A DNA stretch of 64,000 bases from Varroa destructor (Eukaryota > Arthropoda > Arachnida > Mesostigmata > Varroidae), in NCBI RefSeq assembly GCF_002443255.2, contig NW_019211455.1, forward strand, positions 43,368,832 through 43,432,831. Direction: 5' to 3'. Numbering within the stretch: the first letter of the stretch is position 1; the number at the start of each line of letters is the position of its first letter. Below are positions 36,201 through 49,300 of this stretch, piece by piece. The position numbers were made by a program, and so were the translations under genes. Under the pieces are notes generated by a model that was not told the origin of the DNA, did no database searches, and saw nothing but the letters and a program-made list of their open reading frames with translations.

Positions 36201-39200
36201 CTGGAGGTGGCGGGCAACAGAGAGGGGAGTGCGTAGGATGAAGCAGCAGTACATCAGGACTAAGAAAGGGAACGAGAAGAGACTAAACAAAGAGAATGAC
36301 CACGACGCGACGCATCTCATAACGAGGTCGAACGAATCGGAAGCAGGCGGGTTACGTATAGTAGTAGCGGAGAAGTAAGCAGGATTGCACCAAAAAAAGG
36401 TGGCACAGCCTAAATCTATCTAAACGAACACACAATGTCAGATTACGTGTATATCTGTACGGTAAATTGGATGATCCTTGATGCAGTTTCGAAGGATCGT
36501 CAAGTCCATCTGAATCCATGTACTCTACCCCATTTCCCACCCTTATCAACCAGCCCCGCACCGGCATACAGCGGCGAATTCTCGAACTGATCTCATGGTC
36601 AACCCCAGCGTAATCAGACCCTTCTATTAGCTTCCAGCTGGAAGCTAACTGTTCTTCAAACGCTGCCGCCCTGTCATATTATGTTGGCCCCGCCTACTTC
36701 TTGCATCTCGTTATTTTTTTTTGCGGTCTTGTTTTTACTCGTTACCTCCGCTCCTGTGTTTATTTCTATCAATTTTCTCGGTTTCTGGTTCTTTCTATTT
36801 TTATAGGTTCTCCGTGGTCTCTCGGTCTCTCACACCTCCAATCTCATTCTTGTTTTAGTTTCGCTGTTGCTTTTTTCTAGATTTACGTTGCCACGCGCAC
36901 GGTGGCACCGTGTTACAGGACGCACGCTACCTGCGTCATGGCCGCCCTTCGGCCTACACATTACCGCGGTTAACAACGCGACGCTCCTCTACTTATTGTC
37001 TAGAACGGGCCGCGCTGGTGCCTCAAGCACGTTTCGTATTAATGTTCGTGGCGGGTGGCGCCTTTGTTTCGCATCGTCGTCGTCGTCACCATCATCATCT
37101 GCCTAAAAGCTAAACGGCATACAGAAAATCATGATAGAGCCGAGGGGAAGACGCCAGTTAGCACAGCCAAGAGACAAAAAATGACCGAGATATAAAGCGA
37201 GGAGCGTGAGCCCGTAACGAGCGTGTGTCGTCGGCACGCATGTGTACGCATTACTGTAAAGCACATAGAAATTATGATACCTTTTTTTTTGTTTGTTGAC
37301 GTGGTTGTTGTCGTCGTCGCCTCTGTTGTTGTCGTTTATGATTGTGTTAGGTTAGGCCAGCTCGGCGTCGTTTGGCTCCACCTGTCGTTCGGTACAATCT
37401 TCGTAGTACACAATTTTTCTTGAAAAGGATGAAAACCACGCTTTAACCTCAGAACACTAGTTATACAATAAGTATAAGAGAATCCCTGTCTGAAGTGATG
37501 GCTAACAGCTTAAGTATCAGACAAAAGGCACCAAAAACAGGAGCATCCCCCCTGTATGTCTTACCAATATATCGTTCAACTACAATTTCACGTACAAACG
37601 CCGTAAACCAGATATCCTTTCTTCCTAGAGTTTCTCGCAGATCTTCGCCGGTTTATTTTCAAACTCATTCCTTTGATTCTCGTAGGCTATTGGTCCGCGC
37701 ACTTTTCCGTATACCTCCACGGCCCCCGCTTCAATGAAAGTAGAGCAATTTAAATGCAACAGCGCGCCTAGTCGTACTTATTCTGCAGCCCCTTTCTCTC
37801 TCTTTCTGTTTTGTCCTCTACATTTTCTACCGGTTTTTTCTCGTGTTTATGTTCCTTTTCTCGTCTTAGCCGTACGCGAACGAGTCGTCAGATTGTGAAG
37901 AAGACTCCGAAAACAGGAGCAGCTAAGGCGACAATATTCCCACGCCCCTCCTTCTCCCTCTGCGCCCCTTTCCCACTCCGCGCGGTACCCACTCACCGAA
38001 GAACTAGACGTGCTCCAAGCCCCAGCAAAGCGACAATTTCACTCGGTGCTTCCAATACTCAATACGCACGTTTTTTTTTCTACTTTCATGTGTTCGTCGC
38101 TCTCCATATTTCGTTTGCTTGTACTAGTATTTCTCCTAGACCCTTGCAGCCGCGTCAGACACGCGGGGCTCCTGGCCCTAGCCTCGGCTCTGCTGCTCGG
38201 CCTGTCACCAGGAGCAGATTTGGTTCCCGGTTTTTGTGCGCTGCTTTTCGACCTTTAGCTCTCTCTGCCGCTACTGCTGCTGGTACAAACTGTGCTGACC
38301 CGTCTGGGCGTGTGGAGGAATTTATAGTTTACGGGTGCCGACTGCCAACCAGGGTCAATCGCATGGCTCGTGGACCAACGTTTCCGGCGTGAGTTCATCC
38401 GACTCATGGGAGATCTATCAGTGGATAGCGGCAACAACAGCAGCGGGAGGGACGGGTTGCCTGGGAAATCGGTAACGGGAATAAAGGCGACAGGGGGAGG
38501 CAAAATCATGCGAAGAATGGTAGCAGTAGCAAATGCCACAGAAGCGGCCGAGTCAACGTACTGCTGCACTGCATTAGTGACAAGGGTGGTGGTCACCACG
38601 AAAGTCACTGGCGAGCTCTTGCTTCCAAATGCGTTATACTGAAGACTTGTGCTGGAAACTGGAGTGGGCAGTGGCGGTCACAGACGCAGAGGTCTCTGCA
38701 AGCACCTCAACACTCATCTCAAGAAGCGTTAGCCAAGCAATTTGGGACGTTGCCGACCGCTAGCTGTTCCTGGTGTCTACCCCTGGCTGTCTCCGTTCAG
38801 TTAGTTGAATACAAAGCGCGGCCTATCTACACAGAGCATACAGAGAGATATTCTGCGGCCCGTCGACTAAAGGAACACCACGAACGCTGCTTGGAAGTCC
38901 CTCTCGTTTTAACCCAGTCTCTGTTCTTGCAGATCTTCACTCCGGCTCGACTTGAATAAGCAGCCATTCCTAGGGGACCACTTGAAGAGATAGAGGATGG
39001 CTACTGCATATAGAAGGGAACGCTTCACGCCGACAGAAAGATGACTCTGCAAAAACTTTTACTTCATGGTGGCAAATTTGCGTGAGGTAGCGAAGTCGTC
39101 GTTCGTTTACGCAGGAGGTTAGAACAGGAGCACTGTGAGGATGAAATTATAGGAGATGGTCTGTTTTCGTAAGTAACTATCATGAGAAAGTAATACATTC

Positions 39201-39772
39201 TTCGACGGTGGGGGAAAACTGTAAAGTGTTAATACTGAAGCTCAGCAGCATAGGCTAAAATATGTATTCAGCTGTCCAAGAAAAGACCGATACAATAGGG
39301 TCAAAATGGTGCAAGATCTGATGTATCCTGCGGTTTTTGAAGGAATTCGAATCTTGATGAAGTCGATTAACCCAGCGACAATCGAGGACAAGATTTACAA
39401 ATCATAGGCAGGTTTCGTTGTCATTTTAACCCGGCGTGTTATACGCACTCAACACATACATATGTATATATATTCTACAAATCGGCGGTGGAAGCTGGAC
39501 AGCCGTAAGTCATCCATTCCAGGGAAGCCCTGTGATGGCAAAACATACTATGGCCTGCAGTAGAAGACAGACAGACACTGGTTCGGCAAAGGTATCTGCA
39601 GAAAAATTCACTTGCCCGGCTGTCTTGTCCGACGCCAGTGGCACAAGGGATAAAGCTTGATCCGACCACGGCCATCGCCACGTTGTCCGCTTGTCGTACT
39701 CAAAGCGCATCGGAATCGGGGCGGATCGGAACGGTCAGTTGGGAGTTGTAAAAATTGCCACATACTCGACAG
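33253..39772. other. Unassigned stretch including GC-richer island 35.2-38.6 kb
   Basis: No gene recognised. It contains a nested hairpin near 33560-33625 (GTTCCA...TGGAAC around CGTAGA...TCTACG), a 22-bp perfect palindrome at 36627-36648 and CGT/CAT triplet runs at 37074-37102. Long overlapping frames occur at 35231-35761 and 37811-38392 on the plus strand without a domain. At 39506 a consensus donor GTAAGT follows a short frame (GGGSWTA). Confidence 0.5.
36627..36648. repeat. Perfect 22-bp palindrome
   Basis: Each half is the exact reverse complement of the other (TTAGCTTCCAG / CTGGAAGCTAA), with no spacer. It could be a binding site for a dimeric protein or a cruciform-prone site. Confidence 0.85.
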
Positions 39773-40007
39773 AGGAAGAGCGCCGTTGTTTGACGCATTC
39801 GATGAGGCTTCAGGGCTGTTTTGTAGGAGGGGGGCTGCCAGAGACGGGCGGGACGAGTACTTCTCAGAAAGCGCGGCGCATGCACAGAATAGCAGCTTAC
39901 AACAACAAGACGAAGGCGATCTGGGATCCTCTGCAGCGCAGTGGATGGCCGTCTTCAGACAGAGTTCAAGGTTGCTTCGCCAATCCCCTCTAACCGGAAT
40001 AAACTGA
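39773..40007 (+). CDS. Candidate terminal exon with poly(A) signal, unknown
   Basis: After a possible acceptor (CACATACTCGACAG) the plus frame is open to TGA at 40005-40007. It includes hydrophilic, coding-like segments APLFDAFDEASGLFC and DEYFSESAAHAQNSS and ends SPLTGIN. AATAAA occurs at 39998-40003 and again at 40019-40024, just after the stop, as expected at a gene end. A second plus frame over the same DNA (39691-39993, ending GCFANPL) is also open and GC3-biased, so the true frame cannot be settled by eye. Related coding-like sequence with a donor GTAAGT lies at 39480-39505. No homology recognised. Confidence 0.22.
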
Positions 40008-41192
40008 TTTTATGGAAAAATAAAAGAGAACGAAGCGTGCATGGAAGATCGCGTGGTTCACGGATACCGACAACATCCGCGATGATAGTCTGAGCGTATT
40101 GAACGCGAAATTCGAAGAAAACTCTTTATCGCAACATCAAAAGTCAATAGAAGGTCGATGAGCCAGCACCAAAAGCTTCATTACTAGTTAGTGTTGACCA
40201 TCCACCTACCGCCACCGCCTGTATAAACAGTTAGTTAAAAACCATACAGGTCTGAGAGGCAAATGCACTGGAACACTTAGTTAGGAATGGCTGCCTATAC
40301 AAAGATAATTTTCATTATACTTGGCTTAAAAAACACAGTGTATATTGTTAGTTACTGGGTTTCGAAAGGGCCCATCGGACTCCATATTTCCAAAGTACAA
40401 TTTAATGTAATTGAAGCTAGGCGACAGTCCTCACTTGTAGATTTTCTATTTATGATCTGTTAGTCACTGTGTTTACCCGTCGAGAATAGCAGCTTATACA
40501 ATAACTAAAATAGATGTGGTTAGAATTCTTACAAGTACACGACATTTTGATTCCTCACCAGTATTTGAGTTCCCTAAATGTTTTCCCTTTGTCTCAAGTG
40601 AAGGCTTTCGTGAAGTGTGACATCGAAAACATAAACGTGTAGCTAAGGTTTCTTACCCATTCGTTATCCATATGATTCCTTGTTAGCCGCCTTGTAGATT
40701 ACAAAATTTTAAATTTTAGAAGCGTACTACGAATCCAGATGACAACATTTCCATTATTTCTTGCTTGTTTTTGCTTTATTTTCAAAACGTCATTCGTTTT
40801 ACCCTGAGCACTGAGTCCCTGATTGAAAACACAGTTGTACACTTAGCAGATCCTCGTTACAAATCCCAACCGAGTTTCATTCGCTTCACGAAAATCGCCG
40901 ACAATAAAACACATTGAAAGATCCTCTGAATTTATTTGCGCCCTATGTGACTAACGGTTTCGACCCAGTAACCTAGAACAGCGCCTGGGTTACCTCTGCC
41001 CCTCCGTCCCGATTGGGCGAAGCTTTGCCAGAGTCTGCTTTAGCTCCGATATAACCGACCAACTGCAAAGATATTAACAGTAAAGTGGTCTACAGCTACA
41101 AATGTTGCTGGCCAACATCGACACCCAGGTAGATATCACTGGTAAGCAAAACAGGGTAGCCTAGAATCGCATTGCGACAGAGGAACCACTCG
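40008..41192. other. AT-rich unassigned stretch
   Basis: No gene and no clear repeat. A loose inverted pair GTAACC...GGTTAC lies near 40968-40994. Confidence 0.5.
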
Positions 41193-41290
41193 GAGCAGGA
41201 CGATGGGTTCTTGCTCGTCCTCAGAGAGCTGTGTTCTCTGAGGAGCGTTCGAACGTTACAGGAGAGCATATTCTCCTGTAACGTTCGAAC
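41193..41290. repeat. Cluster of adjacent and competing perfect hairpins
   Basis: Hairpin 1: CCTCAGAGA (41219-41227), 7-nt loop, TCTCTGAGG (41235-41243). Hairpin 2, starting 3 nt later: GTTCGAACGTTACAGGAGA (41247-41265), loop GCATAT, perfect complement 41272-41290, a 19-bp stem without mismatch. A third stem, AGGACGA (41197-41203) with TCGTCCT (41215-41221), competes for the first bases of hairpin 1. A perfect 19-bp stem has not decayed, so it is either recent or maintained. It might be a hairpin RNA precursor or an inverted mobile-element end. Confidence 0.85.
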
Positions 41291-41908
41291 TGGTCGACGT
41301 CCGCCCCCGTATCATAGGTATTGAGCTCCTTAACTATGGAAACCGATCTCGGTCGAAGCTTCTCTTAACCAGCGGGTCTGCGCGGTCGGTCGAAAGCTTG
41401 GACAACATCAGCAAGGTTCTATAGACCGCAGAGAGAGCTGGGAAACAATAGGAATCACGTCTCTAAAAGCGAAAGAAAGACCCCAGAGCGGGGAAGAAGT
41501 GGTACAAACTTCCTGAAATGCATTTTGAATACAGGCCATACACAGGCCGTGCTAGCAAATCAACGGCGAGCAACGGCCATGTTACAAACAACACAACGAC
41601 GGGCAGTAATGCTGGCCCACTCTGTCAAACAGTAAACTAAGGTGAAAAGTCACTCTTTTGGAACGCCTGAAAACTACCAGCGAAAAAGACCAACGCCTGA
41701 GATCTCTAACAATTGAACGAGCACATAGCTGTACGATGCACAGTAGCTGGATTTCAACGAGGACTATTGATCTGTTTTAATCCCCTATGCTGCACGGACA
41801 GAAGCTTGAAGCAGTGAGATTGCTAATAAAAAAAATGATCAACTCCCTTAAGAGTTGTAATTTTTACGACATTATAGGGGCGAACTTGCACGCGTACGAA
41901 CGTTTGCT

Positions 41909-41927
41909 ACATACATACATACATACC
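41909..41927. repeat. ATAC tetranucleotide repeat
   Basis: Four to five tandem units of the same motif class as the array at 25979-25996. Confidence 0.85.
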
Positions 41928-42025
41928 CGAAATGTTTGTGCTACAGACAAAGACAGCCGACAAACGGCTGATGCGCCAGATAGCAATAAAAAAAAATGTA
42001 TAATTGGCATGCAGTAGCAAACAAT

Positions 42026-42051
42026 GCACGCACGCACGCACGCACGCGCAC
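42026..42051. repeat. ACGC tetranucleotide repeat
   Basis: About six tandem ACGC units, Z-DNA-prone alternating purine-pyrimidine. Confidence 0.85.
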
Positions 42052-42433
42052 AAATAGATTTACCTTATAAACATGATGACAATCGTGCATATATATATGC
42101 ATAAAGGTATAAAACGCATTAGGTGAGTGGAAATTTTCTTCGAACAAACTTGTCTACTACAACAACGGAGACAGCTCGCGGCGCGGCAAGAGATTCGCAA
42201 GACAGGTCTGTAAATATACGCTTCAAAACAGCCGTATTGCACATATGATTACCTGAAGATTTTTGTCTTTCAAAGTACAATAGGGCAATGCACCTAAAAT
42301 ATTGCCTTAAATGCCCACAATTAGGAAGTATAGTGATGTTTAAAATGAAACACTACGTACAAACCTTGGTCATCGAATGGTGTTTGACCATACAACATAT
42401 GTATTGATTATGGACGTTTACCTAGAGAATATA

Positions 42434-42462
42434 GTGTGTGTATATATATATATATACACATA
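42434..42462. repeat. Palindromic GT-TA-CA microsatellite
   Basis: GTGTGTG, then about eight TA units, then CACA. The array as a whole is self-complementary. Confidence 0.85.
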
Positions 42463-45400
42463 CAAAAAACTGCCATTAGAAACCAGTTCGAGCTGTCTCA
42501 GCCAGCTGATTACTTCTGGCATAATTTATTAAATTAGTTATATATCAAGTTGGCACCTGTTACTTATTATATACTAAATTACTTATCTACAATGAATGTT
42601 TTGAGTTTTCACATCTGGTAGTGCCCGTTAAACGTGGCTGGTTCAAGCGGCCAGCTTCTTCTAATACAAGACAGACTGCGCTATTGTGTTCGCCTGGTCT
42701 TCGATATGGACCGCCTTAGCAGGTGCTCCCAAATTCAATTAACAAACACATTACTTTTTGACTATAATTAGAAGCATATTTTTGCTATCTGAATAATTTT
42801 CCCTATGTTAAGCGATAGAGTTGGGCGAGCCTTTTTGCGTTCTCTTCACTAAATTGCAAGTCCATTACAGGTAAGCAAGGTGAACCTCACTTTCATGCAC
42901 AATAGTCGTATGCTTCGGATCCTTCTCCACTTCGCCGGTGGTGTCTTGGTATTCTGCGGTTTTTTCCTGCGTTTCGTCTGTAAGCGCACGTCTTGGCTAC
43001 ATCGCATTTAACATCACCCCGCAAAGGGAGGAGCAAGACGAATGACCAGGTCGGAGGATTTGATCATTTCCCCTCGTTCCCGATTGCATCCTGAGCGGAG
43101 GCTCCAGTTGTAGATGTGTTAGGCGTTCATCCACATGCTTCCCTTGCGAGTGACCCCACCTAGCTTTAGAGCGGCTGCCTTTTTTACCCTCCCGTCTCGA
43201 CAGCATTGGTATCCTGCCTTGTTTACCCCTCACTTTTTCTCGTTCTCAGCCCCCGTTGGAGGCCATAAGCGGCTGCGGCGGTCAAATCCCAAACAGAGCA
43301 GAAAATGAGATAGAGGGAAAGCGAGGCCAGCATATGTTTTAAAATATAAAATAAACACGTCGACTAACCTTGGGCCCATTACATCGTCCCCTGATGTGAT
43401 CCAGTTCGCCGTGTGCTGTTTCTTATCCGCCTTTTGCCCCTCTCCCGAAATCCTTTAGTAAACGTTCTAGCCACACCTCCTTCCACGTCCATTGGGTCGG
43501 AGAGGATCTACAATAGAAGCAATGCGAAATAGACAGAGGAGCTCCAAAGATAATGGGGAGAGTACGTCCGTAGAGAGATACGAGGAAAGAGCAGGCGAAG
43601 TTGTGGCCATAGATAGAAAAAGAGACGATGCTACAGAAAGAAATCGCGAAGAAAGCAAGGGAGGACGACTGTTCCACTAGCTGCAGTTCACCATCAGCGG
43701 TTACTGAACAGCGAGCGTCGACTCGACGCATCGGGATAGGACTACTATAACTATTACGGCTCTGACCACTGGCACTGTTATAACCGGTAGCCAGTGGCTG
43801 GCAGAGACTATTGCGGACACAGAAGGACACATACGCAAACGATGCTCGCGGCTACCTCTGCTCCTACTGGGGTTGGCGCCTGCCCTCGCGTCTGAAACCG
43901 CCATGGAGGGGAGCTTACACGCCGGCCAACCGGGATTACTGTTTATGAAGAAATGATCCCTCGTTTATAGAGAGCGTCACCATTGGCGGTGAAGGCAGCA
44001 GAAGTAGTCAGGGACAGCCGGTGCCACCCCTGCTAACGGGTAGCGGCGTCTGTCCTGCGGCCTAACTCGCACATGGGCGCTGGTCAGCATGTACAGTTGT
44101 GGCCTGCGATGGGTTAAGATGGTGGTTGCGAACTGGTGACGATGACCAACACGAATCAGAAGGTGCGCAAACGGGTACACATGCCCAGCCAGTTAAGATA
44201 GTGGTAACGGCGTTAACATGGCAGAGGTTCGTCGGATCACGCAGAAACCGCCTCTGAGAAGGCTCTGCTGAAAAGGCGGAGCTCTGGTGCTCTAAAATGA
44301 ATAGCGACGAATTGATAGCTACACAACTCACAGTTGTCTTTGGGTTAGAGACAGAGAGGGGAGAGAGAGGGTGTGTGAAAAGAGGGGTTCGTAGAGAAAG
44401 ACACTCAGAAGGTTGGTGAATAGCATTGGCAGGGTTGATGGGACGGAAAGTAACGAGAGAAATACGACACAGCTCATAGCAAGAGAGTATATCAAACTAT
44501 TATAAAACCAACATCCAGTATGATATCGGCGGATGGAGTCAAGCCTGGATAGTACTGTATTAATACGTTGCGCATAGTGTAACAACAAACGATAGTCAAT
44601 CATCCTACTTTTTCTTGATACAGGCTGATAATTTTATGGCTTAGCAGGTTTCCATAAAGCACTTAGTTCAAAACGGACATAAATTGTTCGTTTGAATTAA
44701 ATTTCGTATAGAATCATATATATGATGGTATTAGGATTCAGCGAATTTTTCAAAGCTGCCCTGCAAAACCATCTGTTCATCAAGGACGGGGTTCGCTGGT
44801 CTAGGCGTATAGCGCACTACGTAAGCAGGATTGCCTCCAGGTGCAAACATATCGAACAGGACCTTCTATGCTAAAAACGTTCTTAAGTATCTTGTTCACT
44901 GTAATGCCTTACTTCTTTATTTTATATTGGACTTTACAATAGAGTACCTGTTAACAATCTTCGATTAAACTTTCGTTCCTCTTGTTTTCCATTGACCACT
45001 ACAACTAATATCGTTATCTTATATGGGCGCAATATGTATCATGTATTTTGGACAAATGATTTAAACCACAAAAGCGTTATTCAAACTTTAGAGGGAGACA
45101 TGGCTCTCGTGCAGACCTTAGGGAGAACTTATGTATCAGCCTGTTGAATAAGAGTTCAGGGGGCGAGTTGTAAACTTTCGTATCTCGTCAACGTATTATT
45201 GTTTTTAGGCGCTTATTTATTCTTCATAAATTTTATGTACGCTTGATTTTCAAACGGTCACGACGGGTCAAGCCAACCATGCAAAGCTTCGTAGGGCACA
45301 AAGCCGTCAAATGTCGCCACCTCTGTTGGATCAACCGTCAGTGTGTTTCTAGTCGGCTTAAGACCTACTGGCCTAAAGCTCTTTCGTACTTTGACACAGG

Positions 45401-45949
45401 GGCAATCAGTGAAGCACGAACAACAACGAAAAGAGGGTCAGAGAGAACGAAAAGGCCTATTATAAACAGGCCTCGATCATAGGTCGTTCCTCAATGTTGT
45501 TCACCTTGATTTTCCGCAGTTTCAGCAACGAGGGGTTCCCAAACTAAAGTTATTATCGGAGGTTATTGGGACAGCTCTTCGAACCCCTTGGCAAGGTACT
45601 TCAGAAGCAACCGCACAGCTTGTTCTATGACGCAACCGCCATCAATGTGGTTGCCCTATTTCGATAACAGTAGTTTCTACCATCGTCGCGTCCAAAGAAT
45701 ATTGCCTTCCGCCGAACTGATCTTCAGCCCTGTCCGAATACGCCCGAAATCTATAAATACGGCATCATGATTATCGTCAATAACGGCAATGCCACCATCG
45801 AGAAAACAATAACGGCATCAGCAGCTCTTTGTTGAGATCGTATCTAAGTAACTCTACTGTAAACTGTAGATACCCACAGTACATATACAAACTTATACAT
45901 TTGGGTGCTCTCAGACACTCTTGAATATATAGATTTGTGTTGAAGGGAT

Positions 45950-45969
45950 TATACATATATATATGTATA
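45950..45969. repeat. Perfect 20-bp AT-rich palindrome
   Basis: TATACATATA joined to its own reverse complement TATATGTATA with no spacer. Confidence 0.8.
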
Positions 45970-46319
45970 CCATATCTTGAAAAACAGCTGTTTTCTTACT
46001 GGGGTATTTACTCTGAATTCAGCTCGATATAGTTCTGTTCATTTTATAACAGTAACAGCTGTAGTTCCCGATCAGTTTGGAGTATGGATTTGTGGAGCGT
46101 CGGCATAGGGCATTGAAACGAAGAAGACTAGACAGTTCGTGGGTGACGATGTTGATTCCCGTTTACATTTCGGATTTACAATCACTGCCGGCCTTGTCAC
46201 CTCCCTTTGCAGCCGCCGTCGACACTTGATGAGCCTCGAACGACGCCAGTCACTTGGCCACGTATAGGACTAAAACAACTGCTTCAGGTTAGAACTGAGC
46301 ACTGTTCTATGTCATAATT

Positions 46320-46337
46320 GGCGGGTTAGAGCCCGCC
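46320..46337. repeat. GC-stem hairpin
   Basis: GGCGGG, loop TTAGAG, CCCGCC. Same size and design as the hairpin at 12874-12891. Confidence 0.6.
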
Positions 46338-49300
46338 GCTCAAAAGCTCTATCATCCGATTCTTAGATTACCAACGAACTATGCGCCAGTCGACATTACA
46401 AATTCGCTCGTTCCTTCGTACAAGACAAACATTTAAGTACACGGATCCACACCAAAGGACGGAAGATTAAACGAACTCAATCTCTCAGAATTGTATGTGC
46501 AGTCTTTTTTCTTTGTATTTCGGGTCTCGTCGCGCTAACCGGCTTCAGATTCGAAGTCACCCCAGTTAGACGTAGGAGTGTCTAAGCAAGCTAGAGACCG
46601 CCGCCCAGGAGAAATGTTCCACTATTGCGGGGCCTATATACTTTGGCCTAACCTACAAAGACCACCAGGTACTCGGCTAGTTTGTATGGAGTTTATCAGA
46701 CGGAGGTGTCTCCCCAGTTCTCATCGGGTAGCGGCGCCAAAATTCGTAGAATCAATAGACACACACCGATAGGGGCTGTGCGGTGGTCTACTAGCCTATA
46801 GAAATAGAGAGAAAAAAAAGGTCGACTCAATAAACTACTGGATGCGAAGTATCTGATTCATCTATATATATTGACTACGATCCGGTTTGGGAACCTTTAA
46901 TCTAGGCGGCGCCCAATGCCTAGTACGGCCTGGAAACTAATGTGAGAGTGGGCGTGATTTTGTTTGATGGATATTTGTACTCAATCTTAGAATGAAGAAA
47001 GCTCCAAATAGATAGATGGACCATTGGCTGTGGGTGCAGCTTCTGATGTCTTTTTAGGTGAAATAATCACCGCTCTCACGGACAGCATGCAAGGGGGGGC
47101 AAATCAAAAAAAAAAAATCCATTTTACATATAACGTTTATAGACGTCGCTTTGTAGTGTAGCACCCAGATACATACCGATATTGGCATTTGATGGTATTA
47201 CGCTGATATTCTCCAGTGTGATCACATTAATCCCCGCTTTAAGTTTACTTACCTGCAAACGAAAAAAAAAAAAAAAATGTTTATCTTTATACCAATGTCT
47301 CAGTGTCATCAAGATACCAGGTGCAACAAACACATATTGAGTTGATTGAAATAACTGGTGCAAATACAACCAAAGGGCTCTAGATCTGCGTCAACTCTAC
47401 AACATATGTTTTCTTTTGTCCTGCTGGAGGAGACTAGACATTGTGGCTCCATGTTTCGAGTTTGATGTCTAATATCGCCGTCGCCGGGCATTTCGTCAGA
47501 CAGGTGGCTAGCTGGCTCATACCGTAAGGCGAAGGCATTGTACCTAATTTTAGCTAACTTTCCCTCAAGCTAACACAGTATTATGCCAAAATATTCCTCG
47601 TTTAATCGTCTTTCGTACATATCTTTCCGCTCATATAATATCATTTGGCCGCCATGTTTTGTCGTCTCAAATCTTATATTTTTCCACATCTTTATCTCTA
47701 GCCGTGCTTTTTTTAATGAAGTTTTCTGTTTAAGCAACTTATAGCAATATACTATTGACGTTGCATTGCTATGAAGTCACCGCCACTTACGGCGCTGCTG
47801 TTCTAGCAGACGACGCAGGCAACAGCCGCCTGAACTTTACGTCGCGTCGAAAGTAGTTCAAGAGCGACGCCCTCACCTGTTCACCGGCCGGCCTAGCCAC
47901 GATTGTTGTGATGTCATAAAACTAATATGCGATTTCCAGCGCCCGCCGCCACGGTGTGCGTCCATCATGATGACCATGACCTCAGAAGGTTGGGTGAACA
48001 AGCGGGCAGCGCTGTCCGAGTAGAGATTTCGGGACGTTTGGATAAAGGGAACCGAGATGGAGAGGAAGATCAAATCCGCGAGCTCACGACTGCCACTATG
48101 GGTACCACCATTTTGTTTTTCATGCCGTTAGTTTCTTTGTTGTCGTCATCAGGTGTCGTCAGGTGGCTAACTGGTTTGTCTAAGATCATTCATTTTCGAG
48201 ATGAGATACATATAAGCGAATTGATAAATGGAAAATCATACACACGTACCGTAATGCAGCTTTGCATAGTAAAAATGCACGCGCATAGACCCATTACGGC
48301 TAATTAGTTCTATGTTCGGTCTATGTATGCATGTATTATGTATGTTGAATTCCCAAATAGAGCTACACGTATTGTAATACACACGTCTAATGTTATCTCA
48401 AGCGTATACAATTGTTGTACAACAACAAAATCTAAATGGTACTCATTTTCGTAATTTTTTGCATGTTGACGATATCTTGTCCTAATCTCGTCGCCTGCAG
48501 GACTCCACAAGTAAGTATCCTATTCTGGCTGGAGCTCAATGAGTTCTTACGGCTAGCCCCCATAAATAGGATAACATAGCAAGGCCGTAACTGATCATTA
48601 AAGCATGTCAACGATATCAACGTGAGTCCCGCCAGCCAGCCAGTCAATAACAACAAGAACAACGACGATATTCGAGAGCACAATTGCTGACCGCTCCCTT
48701 GACTTTGGACTAATGTGTGGTGCCGCTAGCCAGCGCTTTGTCGGCACCTTTCGGTTAATTTCCTCGTAAGAAAGGTCATGCCGGTGCGGGAAGAGCGTCG
48801 AAAACGTAGAAACACTGGCCTCGGCCACTGCTGCGACTGCCTCTATATATGTTGTTGTTGATCTCGCACGGTTTCACGACATCGTTCCAAAAACGGTTGT
48901 TAGTTGCGTAATGGTACCGTAAACGTTTCCTATTAGGTCTAAATAAGCTTTCCGCGTACGATTCAGTAAACTACGCAGCAACAGGACCACGCGTCCACAG
49001 GCTCACCCCGTGGGTGGCAGGCCGCGTTTGAGGTGGACCTCTTGCATAATGTCCCCTGGTAACGGTCCGATGGTGGGGGCCGTTGTAACATTGAACGGAA
49101 ACTGTGGGTACAAGCGCGCGGCTGAATGACAGACGCTGGTAGGATAGACGTTGAATGTAATAGAAAGAAAGATGGGCTAAGGGGAAGCGGGCTAGATATA
49201 CACTCCAGATAAATCACATACGCACGGAGCGCTGTTGTTAATGAAAGTCACGCGTGCAGTTTGTGTATGTGAGCAGTGCTTAGCGTTGCTGGAAGCTACG

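Larger units (their letters stand above)
41291..46319. other. Unassigned stretch with microsatellites
   Basis: An 88-codon plus frame without an early ATG (41369-41635) follows the hairpin cluster; no domain is recognised. Simple repeats: ATAC at 41909-41927, ACGC at 42026-42051, a GTGTG(TA)nCACA palindromic repeat at 42434-42462, and a 20-bp TA-rich palindrome at 45950-45969. A GC-richer interval at 43.0-44.3 kb has overlapping frames on both strands and no supportable gene. Confidence 0.5.

Noticed and set aside
41369..41635. 88-codon plus frame beside the hairpin cluster, considered as a transposon fragment
   Set aside because: No transposase or reverse-transcriptase motif, no terminal repeats or target duplication seen.
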